DNA from: CAWFFV01 sp963814985
Lineage (GTDB): Bacteria > Chloroflexota > Ktedonobacteria > Ktedonobacterales > Ktedonobacteraceae
NCBI GenBank assembly: GCA_963814985.1
Contig: CAWFFV010000056.1
Span: 124,001-188,000 of the forward strand
Length of the DNA stretch: 64,000 nucleotides
Reading direction: 5' to 3'
The notes under the pieces were generated by a model. That model did no database searches and was not told where the DNA came from. It saw only the letters and a list, made by a program, of their open reading frames with translations. Position numbers and translations under genes: made by a program. Below, in pieces: positions 27,979-37,586 of the stretch. How positions within the stretch are numbered: the stretch's first letter is position 1; every line of letters begins with the position of its first letter.

Positions 27979-28932
27979 ATGGCCAACCCACATATCGGTG
28001 TTATGCTGATGACCTACGGGTCACCAGCTACCCTGGATGATATACCAGTCTATCTCAAACATGTCTATGGTGGACGTGAGGCTTCCCCTGAGACTATCAC
28101 CGAGTTTCGGCGGCGCTATGACCTCATCGGCGGTTCCCCTCTGTTACGCATTACACGCGAACAGGCTACGGCTCTGCAAGAAGAGCTAAACCGTGAGAGC
28201 ACCAACGGCGCAATCTATCATGTCGTTGCTGGCATGCGTTTCGCTCCGCCATTTGTTGCCGATGTTCTCCCTGAAGTTGCTGCGGGCGCACAGCAATTGG
28301 TCGGCATTATCATGTCACCCCAATACTCGCCCATTATTATGAAGGGCTATGTACGGACACTTGAGGAGGCCGTTGCAGATCTACATCGTGAGGATCTGAC
28401 GCTCAAGATTGCCGGAGATTGGCATTTACAGCCTTTTTTCTTACAGGCATTAGCGCAACGTGTACAACAGGCTCTCGACCGCTTCCCACCAGACGTGCGT
28501 GAGCGTGTACCTGTCCTCTTAACAGCTCATAGTATGCCCAAACGGGTCGTAGAACAAGAGCCAGATTATATCAACCATCTTAAGGAGACTGCTGCGGCTA
28601 TCGCCAGGCTTGTTGGCCTGTCCGATGAGCGCTGGATGTTCTGTTACCAGAGTGCTGGTCACACTCCTGAAGAGTGGCTCAAGCCTGACTTTGCCGATGT
28701 CATGCCAGAGTTGCAACAAGCAGGACATCGCCATGTGTTGATCGCTCCGGTACAGTTCCTCGCCGACCATCTTGAGATTCTCTACGATATCGAGATTGGT
28801 GCTCGTGCTCAGGCAGAGGAACATGGTATTCAATTTGCTCGTACTGAGTCCTTGAATACATCTCCATTATTCATCAAAGCATTAGCAACTGTGGTGAAGG
28901 AAACAATGGCGTCCTCACCACAAATTGTATAA
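27979..28932 (+). CDS. hemH: Ferrochelatase (coproporphyrin or protoporphyrin)
   Basis: Inserts Fe2+ into the porphyrin ring. The protein has MLMTYGSPATLDDIPVYL at the start, TAHSMPKRVVEQ with the metal-site histidine, CYQSAGHTPEEWLKPD and APVQFLADHLEILYDIEI with the conserved Glu pair. At 317 residues it is of the short soluble type used by Gram-positive bacteria, which act on coproporphyrin III; together with hemE this suggests, but does not prove, the coproporphyrin-dependent route. It ends before a hairpin terminator shared with the convergent Fic gene. Confidence 0.92.
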   Translation: MANPHIGVMLMTYGSPATLDDIPVYLKHVYGGREASPETITEFRRRYDLIGGSPLLRITREQATALQEELNRESTNGAIYHVVAGMRFAPPFVADVLPEVAAGAQQLVGIIMSPQYSPIIMKGYVRTLEEAVADLHREDLTLKIAGDWHLQPFFLQALAQRVQQALDRFPPDVRERVPVLLTAHSMPKRVVEQEPDYINHLKETAAAIARLVGLSDERWMFCYQSAGHTPEEWLKPDFADVMPELQQAGHRHVLIAPVQFLADHLEILYDIEIGARAQAEEHGIQFARTESLNTSPLFIKALATVVKETMASSPQIV

Positions 28933-28948
28933 GGTTATTCGTCTTTGA

Positions 28949-28973
28949 GGGGACAGGGCTAGTTCTTGTCCCC
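28949..28973. terminator. Hairpin between hemH and the fic gene
   Basis: GGGGACA and TGTCCCC pair across an 11-base loop between two convergent genes. It has no long T-tract, so it may act together with Rho. Confidence 0.5.
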
Positions 28974-28985
28974 CGCTCACAGGCT

Positions 28986-30008
28986 TCACGGCTGTATTGT
29001 CTCTTCCGGGTCATTTCCAGGTGTGCGGTATTGCGATCTCCTCTGGGATTGCTGGGCTTCGCGACAATATTTTTCGACGGCGTCCCGACGGGCGTACCAT
29101 CTACGACCTCTCTTAACAGCCTCTAAGCGGCTATAGCGGGCAAGCCAACTCAAATATTCTGGATCGTAGCCAAATTCGCGTGCCAGGTCGGACAGGGGAA
29201 GATAATCCTTTTCCTCTGGGATTGCAATGGTCGCACAGGCTTGCAGGTAGAGGTCAAGACACGCCTCTACAGCCTGGCCTATCAAGTTCGCAAGAGGACC
29301 ATACTTGCCAGTATTTGCTTCGTTGAGTCCGTGAATGTACCTTATCCTCCAATCCTTGAGCACGAGCGCAGGCGGATAGCCCTCACGCATGAGCATGAGG
29401 TTGAGCAGAAGGCGTCCTACTCTCCCATTCCCATCGACATAGGGATGTACTGCTTCAATGCCGTGGTGCGCAATGGCAGAACGTGTGATTGGTTCGTACT
29501 GCTTGCCCATGGGGCCATTGACCCATTCCACCCACTCACGCATAAGCCTGGGCACATCACGGGCGGGTGGAGGAGTCATATTCGACCCTCTGATAAAGAC
29601 AGGTACCACGCGCCATTGCCCTGCTTGAGCTTCGTCGAGAATACTGGTCATAACGAGGCGATGCAATGTGAGAATGATATCCAGCGTGATGGGAGCGTTC
29701 CTTTGTTCGCCACTGACCAGGGAAACCACATAATCGTAGGCACGAGCATGGTTCGCGGCCTCCTGGTACTCGCGCAGACTGTGTCCGCCAACCGTCATGC
29801 CATAATCCACCACCATCTGTGTCTCGTGCAAACTAAGAGTATTGCCCTCAATGGCGTTGGAATGGTATGTGCTTAACACCTTCAAATCTTCATTGAGCCG
29901 GGCCAGCGTTCCTGGTGGCAATGGCCGATATCGGTCAAGTGCTGCTTTCTTCTCGCGTAGACGCTCAGCAAGGCGGACATCCATGTGTGGCTTCTGCTGT
30001 CTACTCAT
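28986..30008 (-). CDS. Fic-family protein (AMPylase), N-terminal inhibitory helix
   Basis: A ~340-residue Fic-domain protein that would attach AMP (or another NMP) to a target hydroxyl. The Fic motif HGIEAVHPYVDGNGRVGRLLLN at residues ~190-210 has the catalytic His and the DGNGRxGR loop. Upstream, STYHSNAIEGNTL holds the S-x-x-x-E-G/N inhibitory motif, making it class II (self-inhibited). The C-terminal ~70 residues look like a winged-helix/DNA-binding segment (LSDLAREFGYDPEYLSWLARYSRLEAVKRGRRWYAR). TTG just precedes ATG 30008; GAGAGG supports the ATG. Four copies of a GTAACGGATTG motif lie upstream, so it may regulate itself. Confidence 0.88.
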   Translation of the reverse strand: MSRQQKPHMDVRLAERLREKKAALDRYRPLPPGTLARLNEDLKVLSTYHSNAIEGNTLSLHETQMVVDYGMTVGGHSLREYQEAANHARAYDYVVSLVSGEQRNAPITLDIILTLHRLVMTSILDEAQAGQWRVVPVFIRGSNMTPPPARDVPRLMREWVEWVNGPMGKQYEPITRSAIAHHGIEAVHPYVDGNGRVGRLLLNLMLMREGYPPALVLKDWRIRYIHGLNEANTGKYGPLANLIGQAVEACLDLYLQACATIAIPEEKDYLPLSDLAREFGYDPEYLSWLARYSRLEAVKRGRRWYARRDAVEKYCREAQQSQRRSQYRTPGNDPEETIQP

Positions 30009-30045
30009 CAAATCCTCTCATCCTCTTTCTCTCTTCACAATACTT

Positions 30046-30129
30046 GTAACGGATTGCATCGATTCGTTCAATCCGTTACTATTATCGCCAATAATATAAC
30101 GGATTACCTAAATCAATGCAATCCGTTAC
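30046..30129. promoter_or_regulatory. Four operator-like half sites upstream of fic
   Basis: GTAACGGATTG (30046-30056), CAATCCGTTAC (30069-30079), TAACGGATT (30097-30105) and CAATCCGTTAC (30119-30129) form two inverted pairs, with centres ~25 bases apart. The array lies just before the fic start. Its regularity implies cooperative binding of a dimeric regulator; Fic's own C-terminal wHTH is a candidate. Confidence 0.6.
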
Positions 30130-30189
30130 CAATAGGAGGATATCCAGCAAATTTTTGCCTTGAGAGAGAATGTCAAGGTGTAGGTTTCA

Positions 30190-31168
30190 TCACTTATGCA
30201 TCTGCATCGGTGGATGATGTACCTCAGGAGATCGCACCACCAGGAGTGGGAGCTTCGTACCATCAAGCACACGCTCTGTGACACTCCCCATAGCCCAACG
30301 CGTTACTCCTCCACGCCCATGCGTCGCCATTGCAATAATGTCATACCCATTTCCATCATCGTCACTCCGCTCTGCCTCTTCAACAATTGCCCCAGCAACA
30401 TCTGTATTAACCTTGACTGAGGAGGTAGTGGAGAGTACCTGACCATCTTTGACGTTTGTGCAGAGACGATCTTCGATAATATGCAGATACGTCTCAGCTT
30501 TCTCTCTGGCTTGCTCCTCAATGGATAGATCATTCGGCGTTTGACTTCCCCACCCTACATAGTGAGCTGAAAAGTTTATAACGCGTAACAGGTGTAATTT
30601 ACCTTTGGCCGGAGATGCTAAATTTGCGACCAGTTGCGAGACTGGCTCCAAAACTGTCTCGGCCAGAGAAGAGCCGTCCAGAGTGACCAGGGCACGTATA
30701 GGGTGTGCACTTTCCAGAGAGGTTGGCACCATCGCGTAGCACAAGCGTTGGGACAGAGCTATGACGTATCACCTTATGTGCAATGTTCCCTATCATCCAA
30801 CGCTTAATCCCCGTTTCTCCGTGACTGCACATAACAATCATATCTATATGCTGTGTACGCGCTACATCAATGATCTGGAGAGCAGGAGTACCTGTAAAGA
30901 CGCCAACATCGGTGGCAATACCAGTTAATTCCTTCGACATCGTAATCTTAGCCAAATACCTGGTAGCACTAACAATGTCTTCTTCGAAAGTTTCTTGCAT
31001 AAGCACTGACGACTCTGTCATGTACATGCCGAGGAATTCAGTCACGGTATTGACGACTCGTAAAAACAGAATTGATGCCTGCGAGGCACGGGCAATGCGT
31101 GCCGCAACAGGAATTGCATGCTCTGCCAGTTCTGACCCGTCCAGTGGGACAAGAATGCGCTTAATCAT
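30190..31168 (-). CDS. Tandem universal stress protein (two UspA domains, one frame break)
   Basis: Domain 1 begins MIKRILVPLDGSELAEHA and ends VMCSHGETGIKRWMIGNIAHKVIRHSSVPTLVLR; domain 2 begins ALVTLDGSSLAETVLEP and ends IAMATHGRGGVTRWAMGSVTERVLDGTKLPLLVVR. Both have the ATP-binding G-2x-G-9x-G(S/T) pattern. The two domains are in frames that differ by one base and overlap near 30720, so I read them as one ~325-residue protein with a single-base error; two separate overlapping genes are less likely because tandem Usp proteins are common. AAGGAG lies 7 bases upstream of the ATG. Confidence 0.8.
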
Positions 31169-31390
31169 TAAAATGCTCCTTCATATCAGGTGATTTCTCT
31201 TTCTTTACAGGATAGGCTCCCAGAGTCACAGTACTATCACTAGGCAAAATTTGCTCGTCACGACCCGGTCACAACACAGCATGCAATGAGATATCACACA
31301 GACCATGAGAGTGATGATAAAATAAAAGAATGAGCAGAATAATGGCATAACAGTTGATTAATCACTCAACTGCAAAGAAAGATAGAGAAG

Positions 31391-31759
31391 TATGACGATG
31401 AAACGAGCGCTTGTGCTCCTGACAAGAGGATTTTCTTACGCTGTCCGGTCTGTGGTGAAGGGAAACTGTTTCGTAGCTGGTTTAAAATGTATGAGCGATG
31501 CCCAGAATGCAACTTTCGTTATGAACGCGAGGAAGGCTATTTTAGTAGTTCGATGGCGATCAACCTGATCATCAGTGAACTGCTGATCGCAGGTTTTACG
31601 GTTCCACTGGCCGCAAACCCTGACATCCCACTCATGCAATTATTCTTGTGGGGATGGCCTGCACCCATTCTTTTACCATTACTCTTCTATCACCATAGCC
31701 GTAGCATGTGGATGAGTATTGACCACCTGTTCCATCCTATCGAACGTACAACTATTTAG
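31391..31759 (+). CDS. DUF983-family membrane protein (start unresolved)
   Basis: A small protein with an N-terminal zinc-ribbon-like part, LRCPVCGEGKLFRSWFKM, then YERCPECNFRYEREEGYFSSSMAIN, both typical of DUF983, then two membrane spans (LIISELLIAGFTVPLAA and FLWGWPAPILLPLLFYHHS). The frame is open from 31358 but has no ATG, GTG or TTG with a good ribosome site; ATG at 31392 and 31398 are in another frame, so a one-base error near the start is possible. DUF983 proteins have been linked to membrane or cytochrome-oxidase assembly only by context. Confidence 0.7.
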   Translation, partial: YDDETSACAPDKRIFLRCPVCGEGKLFRSWFKMYERCPECNFRYEREEGYFSSSMAINLIISELLIAGFTVPLAANPDIPLMQLFLWGWPAPILLPLLFYHHSRSMWMSIDHLFHPIERTTI

Positions 31760-31872
31760 CCCCTACCTGTATGCTGATAGAGATATTCATGCACGCAAAT
31801 GTGATCTGTTCGTGATATCGCCACAGTAAGGTTAGGAGGGAGAGACGTAAGAGAGATTGAGCGGAGCAGACT

Positions 31873-34422
31873 ATGCATGGACAGGTTATACAGGAACCAT
31901 CCACAGTAAGTCAGGAAGGTTCCCAGCGTATTCCCCTAGCAGACTTATTTGGGCAGTTACAGAGCAGTGAACATGGCTTGACCAGCGAAGATGCCAGCAA
32001 ACGGCTAGCAGAGTTTGGCCCCAACGAGCCTGCGAAGGTGCAACATACAACAGGGATCAAACAATTTCTTCTGCTGTTTGCTAATCCGTTAGTAATTATT
32101 TTGCTGATTGCCAGTGCGGTTTCAATATTTCTGGGCGACATCATCAATGCAAGTATCATTGTGACGATGGTGCTCCTGGGTATTATACTAAACTTTGTTC
32201 AGACCTATCGCTCACAGCAAGTCATTGAGCGACTGCGCGCAGGTGTGGCTCCTACGGCCATGGTGCTGCGCGATGGCACCTGGATTGAGCTGGCGCGTCG
32301 TCAAGTGGTTCCTGGAGATGTAATCCGTCTGGCAGCAGGCGACCTTGTGCCCGCAGATGGTCGCCTTCTACAAACCACAGACTTACATGTTCAGCAAGCA
32401 GCTCTGACCGGGGAATCCATGCCTGTTGAGAAGTCCGCAAGTGAGACTGAGGCTACGTCTCTGGGTCTCACCGACGCATATGATAGCGTCTTTCTCGGTA
32501 CTTCAGTCGTGAGCGGTACAGGAATAGCATTGATTACTGCGACGGGACACAAGACAACCTTTGGCGATATTGCGGCACGTCTGCAACAACGCCCTCCAGA
32601 GACAGAGTTTGAACGCGGCTTGCGCGGTTTTGGTTTGCTGATTATGGAGACCGTCTTCTTTCTGGTCCTCTTCGTTTTTATCGTCAGTGCTGCCTTTAAA
32701 CACAATTTCTTTGAGTCTATTCTCTTTGCCATCGCCCTGGCAGTCGGACTTACCCCAGAGTTCCTCCCTATGATTACGACGGTGACTCTGGCACAGGGTG
32801 CCTCGCGTATGGCAAAGCAAAAAGTAATCGTTAAGCATCTGGAATCCATTCAGAACTTTGGTAGTATTGATGTGCTTTGTAGTGACAAGACGGGCACGTT
32901 AACCAGCGGTGAAACAAAACTCCACCAGCATCTTGATCTATTGGATGCTTCTTCTGAACGTGTTTTGCTCTTCTCTTACCTCAATAGTTTTTATGAAACA
33001 GGGATCAAAAGTCCACTGGATGCCGCCATTTTACAACACGAACCACTGGATATCAGCGCCTACAGCAAGCTTGCCGAGATTCCGTTTGACTTTGAACGCC
33101 GCCGACTCTCCGTGATCGTACAACATAATGAGGAGCGGTTACTGATCACCAAAGGTGCTCCGGAGAGTGTAATAGCCGTGTGCTCTGCATACGAGATTAA
33201 TGGTGAACGCAAAGTGCTGGATGCCGAGTCCAGGGCCAGATATGCCACAAGCTACCAGCATCTCAGTGCCCAGGGATTTCGCATTCTGGCGATTGCCTAT
33301 CGTTCGTTACCACAGCAGGCAAGCTATCGCAGGACCGATGAGCAAGATCTGATACTCCTTGGCTTCCTGACCTTTGCTGATCCTCCTCTGACAGATGTCG
33401 CTGAGGTACTCCAGGCGCTCAAACGTGATGGCGTACAGGTGAAGATTTTGACGGGCGATAATGAACTGGTCACACGCTATGTTTGCTCGCAGGTTGGGTT
33501 GGATGGAGGTCGGATCATTCTTGGTAGTGAGATGGAGCATATGAGCGATGCCGCGCTGGCCCACATCGTGGAGCAAACTCACATCTTTGCACGCGTCTCT
33601 CCTGCGCAGAAAAACCGTATTATTCTCGCTCTTAAGAGTCGCCATCACGTCGTAGGATACATAGGCGATGGCATCAATGACGCTCCTTCCTTGCATACCG
33701 CAGATGTGGGTATCTCGGTCTCCAGCGCAGTTGATGTGGCAAAGGATGCAGCTTCCATTATTCTGCTGGAGCATAGTCTAAAGGTTTTGCACAACGGTAT
33801 CATTGAGGGACGCAAAGCCTTTGGCAACGTTATCAAATACCTGCTGATGGGGACTAGTTCCAACTTTGGCAATATGTTTAGTATGGCTGGGGCATTTGCC
33901 TTCTTACCGTTCCTTCCCATGTTGCCAACGCAGATCTTACTCAACAACTTTCTATATGATCTGGCTCAGATCACCATTCCAACCGATAATGTTGACCCGA
34001 CCTTTATCCAGAAGCCACAACGCTGGAATATCAAACTCATTCGTGACTTTATGATCTTTATCGGTCCTATCAGTTCTATCTACGACTTCCTGACCTTTTT
34101 CATTTTGCTGGCTGTCTTCCACGCCTCTGCAACGCTCTTCCATACAGGCTGGTTTGTCGAATCACTGGCAACACAAACACTCGTGCTGTTTGTCATTCGC
34201 ACAGCATCCAACCCATTACGAAGTCGTCCTAGCATCCCATTAACCATCACAACGTTAACAATAGTAGCAGTAGGCATCATCCTGCCATTTACGCCGCTGG
34301 CTGGTCCTCTTGGTTTCATGCCATTGCCTGCCCTCTACTACCTCTTTCTCGCAGGGATGACGATCACTTATCTGCTCCTGGTACAGTTAGTCAAGCACTA
34401 CTTGATGAAGAGGATCAGCTAA
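31873..34422 (+). CDS. P-type ATPase, magnesium importer type (MgtA/MgtB-like)
   Basis: An 849-residue P-type ATPase. The phosphorylation motif is CSDKTGTLTSG, the actuator motif LTGESMPVEK, the nucleotide-domain KGAPE and TGDN, and the hinge GDGINDAPSL. Membrane helix 4 reads ALAVGLTPEFLPMITTVTLAQG, and the P3B-type helix 6 NNFLYDLAQITIPTDNVD matches Mg2+ transporters rather than K/Cu/Ca pumps. It is clean, with no frame break, in contrast to many neighbours. No mgtC or leader was seen. ATG 31873 is preceded by a GCGGAGC sequence. Confidence 0.88.
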   Translation: MHGQVIQEPSTVSQEGSQRIPLADLFGQLQSSEHGLTSEDASKRLAEFGPNEPAKVQHTTGIKQFLLLFANPLVIILLIASAVSIFLGDIINASIIVTMVLLGIILNFVQTYRSQQVIERLRAGVAPTAMVLRDGTWIELARRQVVPGDVIRLAAGDLVPADGRLLQTTDLHVQQAALTGESMPVEKSASETEATSLGLTDAYDSVFLGTSVVSGTGIALITATGHKTTFGDIAARLQQRPPETEFERGLRGFGLLIMETVFFLVLFVFIVSAAFKHNFFESILFAIALAVGLTPEFLPMITTVTLAQGASRMAKQKVIVKHLESIQNFGSIDVLCSDKTGTLTSGETKLHQHLDLLDASSERVLLFSYLNSFYETGIKSPLDAAILQHEPLDISAYSKLAEIPFDFERRRLSVIVQHNEERLLITKGAPESVIAVCSAYEINGERKVLDAESRARYATSYQHLSAQGFRILAIAYRSLPQQASYRRTDEQDLILLGFLTFADPPLTDVAEVLQALKRDGVQVKILTGDNELVTRYVCSQVGLDGGRIILGSEMEHMSDAALAHIVEQTHIFARVSPAQKNRIILALKSRHHVVGYIGDGINDAPSLHTADVGISVSSAVDVAKDAASIILLEHSLKVLHNGIIEGRKAFGNVIKYLLMGTSSNFGNMFSMAGAFAFLPFLPMLPTQILLNNFLYDLAQITIPTDNVDPTFIQKPQRWNIKLIRDFMIFIGPISSIYDFLTFFILLAVFHASATLFHTGWFVESLATQTLVLFVIRTASNPLRSRPSIPLTITTLTIVAVGIILPFTPLAGPLGFMPLPALYYLFLAGMTITYLLLVQLVKHYLMKRIS

Positions 34423-34453
34423 TAGGCCTGTCCATGTAGGAGTCAGACCTGAC

Positions 34454-35175
34454 TCACTGTTTCGTTCCAATATGAATAGCCACCCAGGCCTCCGCAGGAT
34501 GATGAAAGTGCACATTGCTCCAGCCGCACGCCTCCATGATCTCCTTCAGCCTGGGGGCATTGGGGAAATTCTTGAGAGTTTGGGGCAGATACTGGTATGG
34601 CATCGAGATTTCTGACCGAAGAATACGTGCCGAAGAAGGGCGCACATTTGTAGAAGTAGAAATGAAACAGCGTTCGCAAGGCTTTGCCTGGAGGATGGCT
34701 GACCTCTAAGCAGATCACACGACCGCCAGGACGCACGACGCGCAGCATCTCCCGAAACCCCTGCTCAGGGTCCGCAAGGGTGCGCACGAGAAAGGCTGAA
34801 ACAGCAGCTATCCACACTATTGTCAGGTAAATCAAGATGCTCCGCATCCCCAACTCGCAGTTCGACCCCGGCTCTCCAGTTCTCGTTGTCGAAGTTTCAG
34901 GCATCCCTGCGCAAGCATCTCTGGTGTGAAGTCTATGCCGATCAGATGGGCATCAGGATCAGAGGCTTGCAGAAGAGCAATAGCAAAATCTGCTGATACC
35001 GATGCCCAACTCCAGCCCGGTTTCTCCCCGGCCCCAGAGAAAGATAACGCGCCGCACGCTCTCGCCAGGAACGGATCAGACCAAAGCTTATCAAAAGGCT
35101 CATCGCATCATAAACATCCGCGATATGGCAAAAGGTGGGGTGAAGAGAGAGAGGTTTATCGGCTACCTTACTCAT
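34454..35175 (-). pseudogene. UbiE/MenG-like methyltransferase, frame broken several times
   Basis: Reading across frames gives HIADVYDAMSLLISFGLIRSWR, ELGIGISADFAIALLQASDPDAHLIGIDFTPEMLAQ, VELRVGDAEHLDLPDNSVD, TLADPEQGFREMLRVVRPGGRVICLEVSHPPGKALRTLFHFYF and a C-terminal EIMEACGWSNVHFHHPAEAWVAIHIG. These are the ubiquinone/menaquinone C-methyltransferase blocks in the right order. At least five frame changes separate them. Its ATG overlaps the last 8 bases of the upstream membrane gene. The breaks may be sequencing error; if real, it is a dead gene. Confidence 0.7.
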
Positions 35176-35663
35176 GAGCTGATTCCTCTGGAGATCTACT
35201 CCGCTGCCAATAGTAGGTCAAGGTGCGCTGGAGATAAATGAGCAGAGCGCCTGCAACTCCACCAATTGGAAGCGTAATATCCATCTCCACATAGACCAGA
35301 CTGTACAGAGAAAATAGCCCGGACAATACCAGTAGCCCTAGCCCACCAATGAACAACCACATGAGATAATGAGCAACAAAACCAGTCACTACGCCAGTAT
35401 AGATACCGCGACCGAACGTTGCACGCCTGGGTTTTACGACAACACCCCGCCAGATGGGGAAACCAGCCAGCAGGGCAGCCGGAGGGACGCCCACCAGGTA
35501 GTAGGAGAGAGGGAAAAATCAAGTCTGATAGTCCTATCATCCTCATAAAGGAGAGAGAGAGGATAACTGCGATTTCTGAAGCCAGGATAATACCAATACC
35601 CAGCAGTAACCAGAAAATCTTGGGAGGTGGAACAGACAACATTTCAGAGTGCAAAGATGGCAT
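35168..35663 (-). CDS. Membrane protein of unknown function (one frame break)
   Basis: About 165 residues with four likely spans: IFWLLLGIGIILASEIAVIL, then LIFPSLLLPGG..., VVTGFVAHYLMWLFIGGLGLLVLSG and IGGVAGALLIYLQRTLTYY. The two halves are one base out of frame near 35500. It ends in an 8-base overlap with the methyltransferase gene, implying coupled translation. Two palindromic operator-like sites lie upstream. I do not recognise the family. Confidence 0.6.
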
Positions 35664-35781
35664 GATTGGTTGCTCCTTTCTCTTTGCAATCGGAGATACG
35701 ATTTTCCTCTTTTTGCTGCTTTGCAGTAGAAGCTACATGTGCTTGCTATACTTCTCCTCTTCTACTTTGCTATCTTGCAAC

Positions 35782-35865
35782 ATAAAAGTAAATGCGTTTT
35801 ACTTTTATAGAATATAGCATAATTAACTGCGACGGTCAAGAAAAAGCAAACGTGTTTACTTTTTC
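35782..35865. promoter_or_regulatory. Pair of related palindromic operators
   Basis: Site 1: ATAAAAGTAAA-TGCGT-TTTACTTTTAT (35782-35808), an exact 11-bp inverted repeat. Site 2: GAAAAAGCAAAC-GT-GTTTACTTTTTC (35840-35865), one mismatch. Both share AAAAGTAAA/TTTACTTTT and lie ~120-200 bases upstream of the membrane protein gene. They look like two sites for one dimeric repressor. Confidence 0.55.
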
Positions 35866-35875
35866 CGTTCTTGCG

Positions 35876-36112
35876 GGTAATACAACTCTGAACTTTCTGA
35901 TGCGTAGATAAAACAATCAGGTAAAGGTCTGCTCACCACCTGTGGTGGCTCGCTCTTGTTGTGTGTGGGTTGTGTTGTCGAGGACGGTGCGGCGCAACCG
36001 TCCTACGGACAACACAAACCCACACACAACGGCCTGAGAAGCGCCTTCGGCGCTGAGGATATTCTGGAACAGGAGGCTGGAGGAACGCATTACGATGCCA
36101 CAAATAGACCCC
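35876..36112 (+). repeat. Duplicated segment, copy 1 (interrupted by a palindromic element)
   Basis: The first part, AATACAACTCTGAACTTTCTG.. to AAACAATCAG (35879-35921), and the last part, GGAGG..AACGCATTACGATGCCACAAAT (about 36080-36107), match copy 2 at 37105-37206. Between them copy 1 carries the composite palindrome 35926-36062, while copy 2 has only ~17-20 unrelated bases. Copy 2 includes the start of the small membrane-protein gene; copy 1's version of that start is a dead stub. Confidence 0.6.
35926..36062 (+). repeat. Composite palindromic element, copy B
   Basis: Module order: CCACC-TGT-GGTGG small hairpin (about 35936-35948), long stem TTGTGTGTGGGTTGTGTTGTC... closing on GTGCG-G-CGCAAC, then the third module GAAGCGCC-TTC-GGCGCTGAGGA. 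The left arm is missing about four single bases relative to the right arm. It sits between divergent genes, unlike most copies. Confidence 0.7.
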
Positions 36113-36114
36113 CG

Positions 36115-37069
36115 ATGAACCATGCGGTAAGCTACTCACCCCACAAGAGCAGCACAGGATTGCTGCTCTACGCCCGGTATCTGGTTTGCTGTTACCGCCT
36201 GGGGAGCCTCATTTGTTGCTGCGCGATTGCTTTTACATGCTCAAAATGCTCAACAGGTTTCTCTCGGTCCCCTACTGTACTGGCCGCTTTACGTTTCAGC
36301 ATTGCCTCCCTCTTCTTTTCTCATACCGCTGATCAGAGCTATCATTCGACATCTGGTTTCCGGTCGCCATTTCTTACGATGGCTTTCCTGGGACAAATCG
36401 CCTTTTCGCTGTATTTCTGGTTACAATATACAGGTGTACAGCAGACGAATGCCAGCATTGCTTCGATCCTTGTAGTTGGTCTGATTCCCGTAGTTACTGC
36501 CTTCCTAGCGCAATTTATCGGGAGAGAGCCGTTGAGCTTTCTCAAGTTTGCGGCTTTACTGCTTGGTCTGGTCGGTGTAACAATCATTGTCTTTCAGAAA
36601 CCCATCCAGATATCACTAACATCTGGTTTTCTCTTTGGAGCATTGTGTCTGGTGGGCAATGCCCTGGCTTTCGCCGTCTATTCAACACTGAGCAAACGCT
36701 GGATGCAGAATATTTCTCCTCTGGTGATGACGGGGGGTACAATGATGAGTGGTGCACTCAGTCTATTACTACTCTCGCTCGCCAATCCGGCCAATAACCA
36801 CTGGAGCGATGTACTCAAATTGGACCTGATCCAGTGGGTGGCGCTATTTTTTCTGGCTCTGGTTTGCTCAGTGATCGCTTATTTTGTCTACAACATGGCC
36901 CTGACTAGGTGTCAACGCCTCACGTGTAGCAGTCTACATTTACTTAGAGCCAGTGGTGGCTATATTGCTAGGGGTGACATTGCTTGGTGAATGGCTGAAC
37001 TGGCAAACCAGCCTTGGCGCAATAGCGATTGGTTGCTCGGTAATCATTGTAAATCGAATCAAGAAATGA
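36115..37069 (+). CDS. EamA/DMT-superfamily transporter (several frame breaks)
   Basis: A drug/metabolite-type exporter of ten membrane helices. Reading across frames gives WFAVTAWGASFVAARLLLHAQ, TVLAALRFSIASLFF, IAFSLYFWLQYTGVQQTNASIASILVVGLIPVVTAFLAQF (an EamA signature), FLALVCSVIAYFVYNMAL and finally VNASRVAVYIYLEPVVAILLGVTLLGEWL. At least five frame changes lie between these. ATG 36115 (MNHAVSYS) is the best available start but is one base out of frame from the first helix. Substrate unknown. Confidence 0.7.
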
Positions 37070-37104
37070 GGGGCTCGCTGGTAATGCTAAAGCATCTGTT
37101 ATTG

Positions 37105-37206
37105 CAAGCAATACAACTCTGGACTTTCTGCATGCGTAGATAGAACAATTAGAACTTATATATAGATCAGTTGGAGGGACAACGCATTATGATGCCACAA
37201 ATGGAC
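37105..37206 (+). repeat. Duplicated segment, copy 2 (uninterrupted)
   Basis: AATACAACTCTGGACTTTCTGC.. through AACGCATTATGATGCCACAAAT, matching copy 1 at 35876-36112 without the palindrome. It holds the promoter region and start codon of the gene at 37192, so the intact version of the repeated unit is here. Confidence 0.6.
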
Positions 37207-37580
37207 TCAAGTGAACCAATCCGTGAACGAGCAAGCTCTGCCTATGGAAGATATGAGGGACAGGGATATACTCAACAACGTCCTCCCTACGGGCCACAAA
37301 GCGGTCCGGACGACGAAGATTTTGTTGACTCGCTCGCCCAACGACTCTCACAGCATATGGCCCAGGGACCAGCAGGTAAGTTGCAATCAGGTGCAAGGCA
37401 AAGGATTTCTTCTGGTCAACGTCTGGCGCTGGCTATTGTTTCGATCGTTATGCTTATCCCACTCGCGGGTATCCTGGTGGCTGGCTGGACAAAACGTGGG
37501 AGGACTGTTCGCCTTCGGTAGGAGCTTGTTTAGCCATTTTCCTGATCAATGCTGTGTTTAATGATGGTCACCGAAGCTAA
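37192..37580 (+). CDS. Small membrane protein of unknown function (one frame break)
   Basis: Starts MPQMDSSEPIRERAS with GGAGGGAC upstream; a hydrophilic, proline/glutamine-rich ~75 residues lead to one span (LALAIVSIVMLIPLAGILVAGW). The literal frame stops at 37521, but a frame change near 37495 continues as SVGACLAIFLINAVFNDGH, giving a second span and a stop at 37580, right before the neighbouring gene's end. I therefore take 37580 as the end. Function unknown. Confidence 0.55.
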
Positions 37581-37586
37581 TCATTT

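Noticed and set aside
31391..31480. ATG at 31392 as the DUF983 start
   Set aside because: It is in a different frame from the conserved body; only a sequence error could join them.
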